Positions 6,530-7,406 of a stretch of 7,406 bases of DNA are shown here, piece after piece. Within the stretch, counting starts at the first letter, position 1, and each line of letters opens with the position of its first letter. The stretch comes from Chloroflexota bacterium. Its GTDB lineage: Bacteria; Chloroflexota; Dehalococcoidia; GIF9; AB-539-J10. The notes under the pieces were generated by a model. That model searched no databases and was not told the DNA's origin. It saw nothing but the letters and a program-made list of their open reading frames with translations. The position numbers and the translations under genes are program-made. Location of the stretch: contig CP070793.1 in the NCBI GenBank assembly GCA_020346965.1, forward strand, positions 986,278 through 993,683. Direction: 5' to 3'.

Positions 6530-6573
6530 AACTCCGGCAGACTCCTCCAAGATAAACAGGTGTCTTCTATACT

Positions 6574-7406
6574 TTATCCGAGAATCTTCTCTGCCTCTTT
6601 CCTATAGGCATCCATCAAATATGGTATTCCGGTGACTTTGGCACATTCTTCAGTCAATGACATCAATTGATGCCGTGTAATAGCTGGCACATTGAAACAT
6701 CTTGCCCCAGCCATTAATTGCTGCAAACCTACTCTGATTTTTTCGCTGAAACTGTACATCCCCACAGCACCCAGTGGGATATTCTTCATTGCGTCGGGCC
6801 CTACAATACCCTTGACGTCTTCGTAGCAGACGAAAATCTCTTCGGGTGTTGAACCGAATTGCCCAACTGTATTGGGTAACTTGCCATCCTTAAGCCACTG
6901 TTCGATATTCTTTCCTACCATACCCGGAATCATCAAAGCCCTTCCCATGCAGACAGCTTTTGTAAACGGTGCCCCAAGTGCAAGAGCCTTGAACACGCCA
7001 TCCTCACTACTGAATCCACTGGCAAAGGCTATATCAGGTACCCGCTCACCTCTTTCTGTTAGCTTCTGGCAAAAATCGTAAGCAGCAGAGTGGAGGTACA
7101 GACTCGGCATCCCCCATTCTTCCATCATTCGCCACGGACTCAGACCTGTACCACCACCAGCACCATCCAGTGTAAGCAGATCAATCTTGGCATTTGCTCC
7201 CCATCGAATGGCCATAGCTAGTTCTCTCAATCCGTATGCACCAGTTTTCAGAGTAACGCGTTTAAAACCCAGATCCCTGAGGCGTTTAACTTCGGTATAG
7301 AAACCTTCTTCATCAATAAAGCCGAGGCGGCTGTGGCGTTCAAATTCCTTGAGAGAGCCGTCTTCAAAGGCTGCCTGTGCTACCGGATTTGAAGGGTCAG
7401 GAGTGA
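6574..7406 (-). CDS. Glutamate-synthase-type FMN-domain protein, N-terminus beyond window
   Basis: The protein belongs to the FMN-binding TIM-barrel domain family of glutamate synthase large subunits (Glu_synthase). Its frame is open from the right edge, so only the C-terminal 276 residues are seen; the TTG near 7230 is internal. Numbered from the first full codon at 7404, the visible part includes RVTLKTGAYGLRELAMAI, the barrel motif DGAGGGTGLSP (from 80; classic GltS has a GGTGASP form), and FASGFSSEDGVFKALALGAPF, resembling the glycine-rich phosphate-binding segment before a GRA(L/M) stretch. The cysteine cluster that binds the 3Fe-4S centre in true GltS (CHTNxCP type) is absent; the visible Cys residues are scattered. 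No glutamine amidotransferase domain is visible. It is therefore a stand-alone, divergent relative whose substrate is unknown; annotation as glutamate synthase should be cautious. It lies upstream of the L-2-hydroxyglutarate oxidase-like gene on the same strand. Confidence 0.82.
   Translation of the reverse strand, partial: TPDPSNPVAQAAFEDGSLKEFERHSRLGFIDEEGFYTEVKRLRDLGFKRVTLKTGAYGLRELAMAIRWGANAKIDLLTLDGAGGGTGLSPWRMMEEWGMPSLYLHSAAYDFCQKLTERGERVPDIAFASGFSSEDGVFKALALGAPFTKAVCMGRALMIPGMVGKNIEQWLKDGKLPNTVGQFGSTPEEIFVCYEDVKGIVGPDAMKNIPLGAVGMYSFSEKIRVGLQQLMAGARCFNVPAITRHQLMSLTEECAKVTGIPYLMDAYRKEAEKILG

Overview
The window is a stretch of bacterial chromosome of moderate GC content carrying six well-supported protein genes, two of them cut by the window edges. 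No tRNA, rRNA, CRISPR array or insertion sequence was seen. All three stop codons end genes, so the standard bacterial code fits. An LL-diaminopimelate aminotransferase (DapL) next to DapF, together with the flavin oxidoreductase and glutamate-synthase-type genes, suggests an anaerobic lineage such as Chloroflexota (Dehalococcoidia) or a relative. That placement is an inference from gene content and the feel of the protein sequences, not from a database search.

Layout. Positions 1-3050 (+) hold a tight, overlapping operon: the 3' part of dapF, then dapL, then the ribosome-associated GTPase gene hflX. DapL converts tetrahydrodipicolinate directly to LL-diaminopimelate and DapF epimerises it to meso-diaminopimelate for lysine and possibly peptidoglycan. 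Converging on this operon from the right is yggS (3082-3777, -), a PLP-homeostasis protein, with a 31-bp gap. A control-rich gap of about 160 bp (3978-4141) then leads into a Xer-type tyrosine recombinase (4142-5077, +). It holds a 28-bp dif-like sequence, a sigma70-type promoter and a perfect 8-bp inverted repeat in the presumed leader. Converging on the recombinase gene is an L-2-hydroxyglutarate oxidase-like flavoprotein gene (5237-6361, -). Upstream of it on the same strand is a glutamate-synthase-type FMN-domain protein gene (6574 to the right edge).

The points most worth following are: (a) the dif-like site beside the Xer gene, which resembles the linked recombinase/site layout of single-recombinase Xer systems; (b) the perfect inverted repeat just before that gene; (c) a DapF whose first catalytic cysteine is serine; (d) an hflX with no conventional start near its strong Shine-Dalgarno sequence, where an ATA codon overlaps the dapL stop; (e) an FMN-type glutamate-synthase domain without the iron-sulfur cysteines, beside an oxidase that would make 2-oxoglutarate; and (f) two small unexplained reading frames. 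I do not see a clearly new multi-gene system. The recombinase and its upstream gap are the best candidate for something undescribed.
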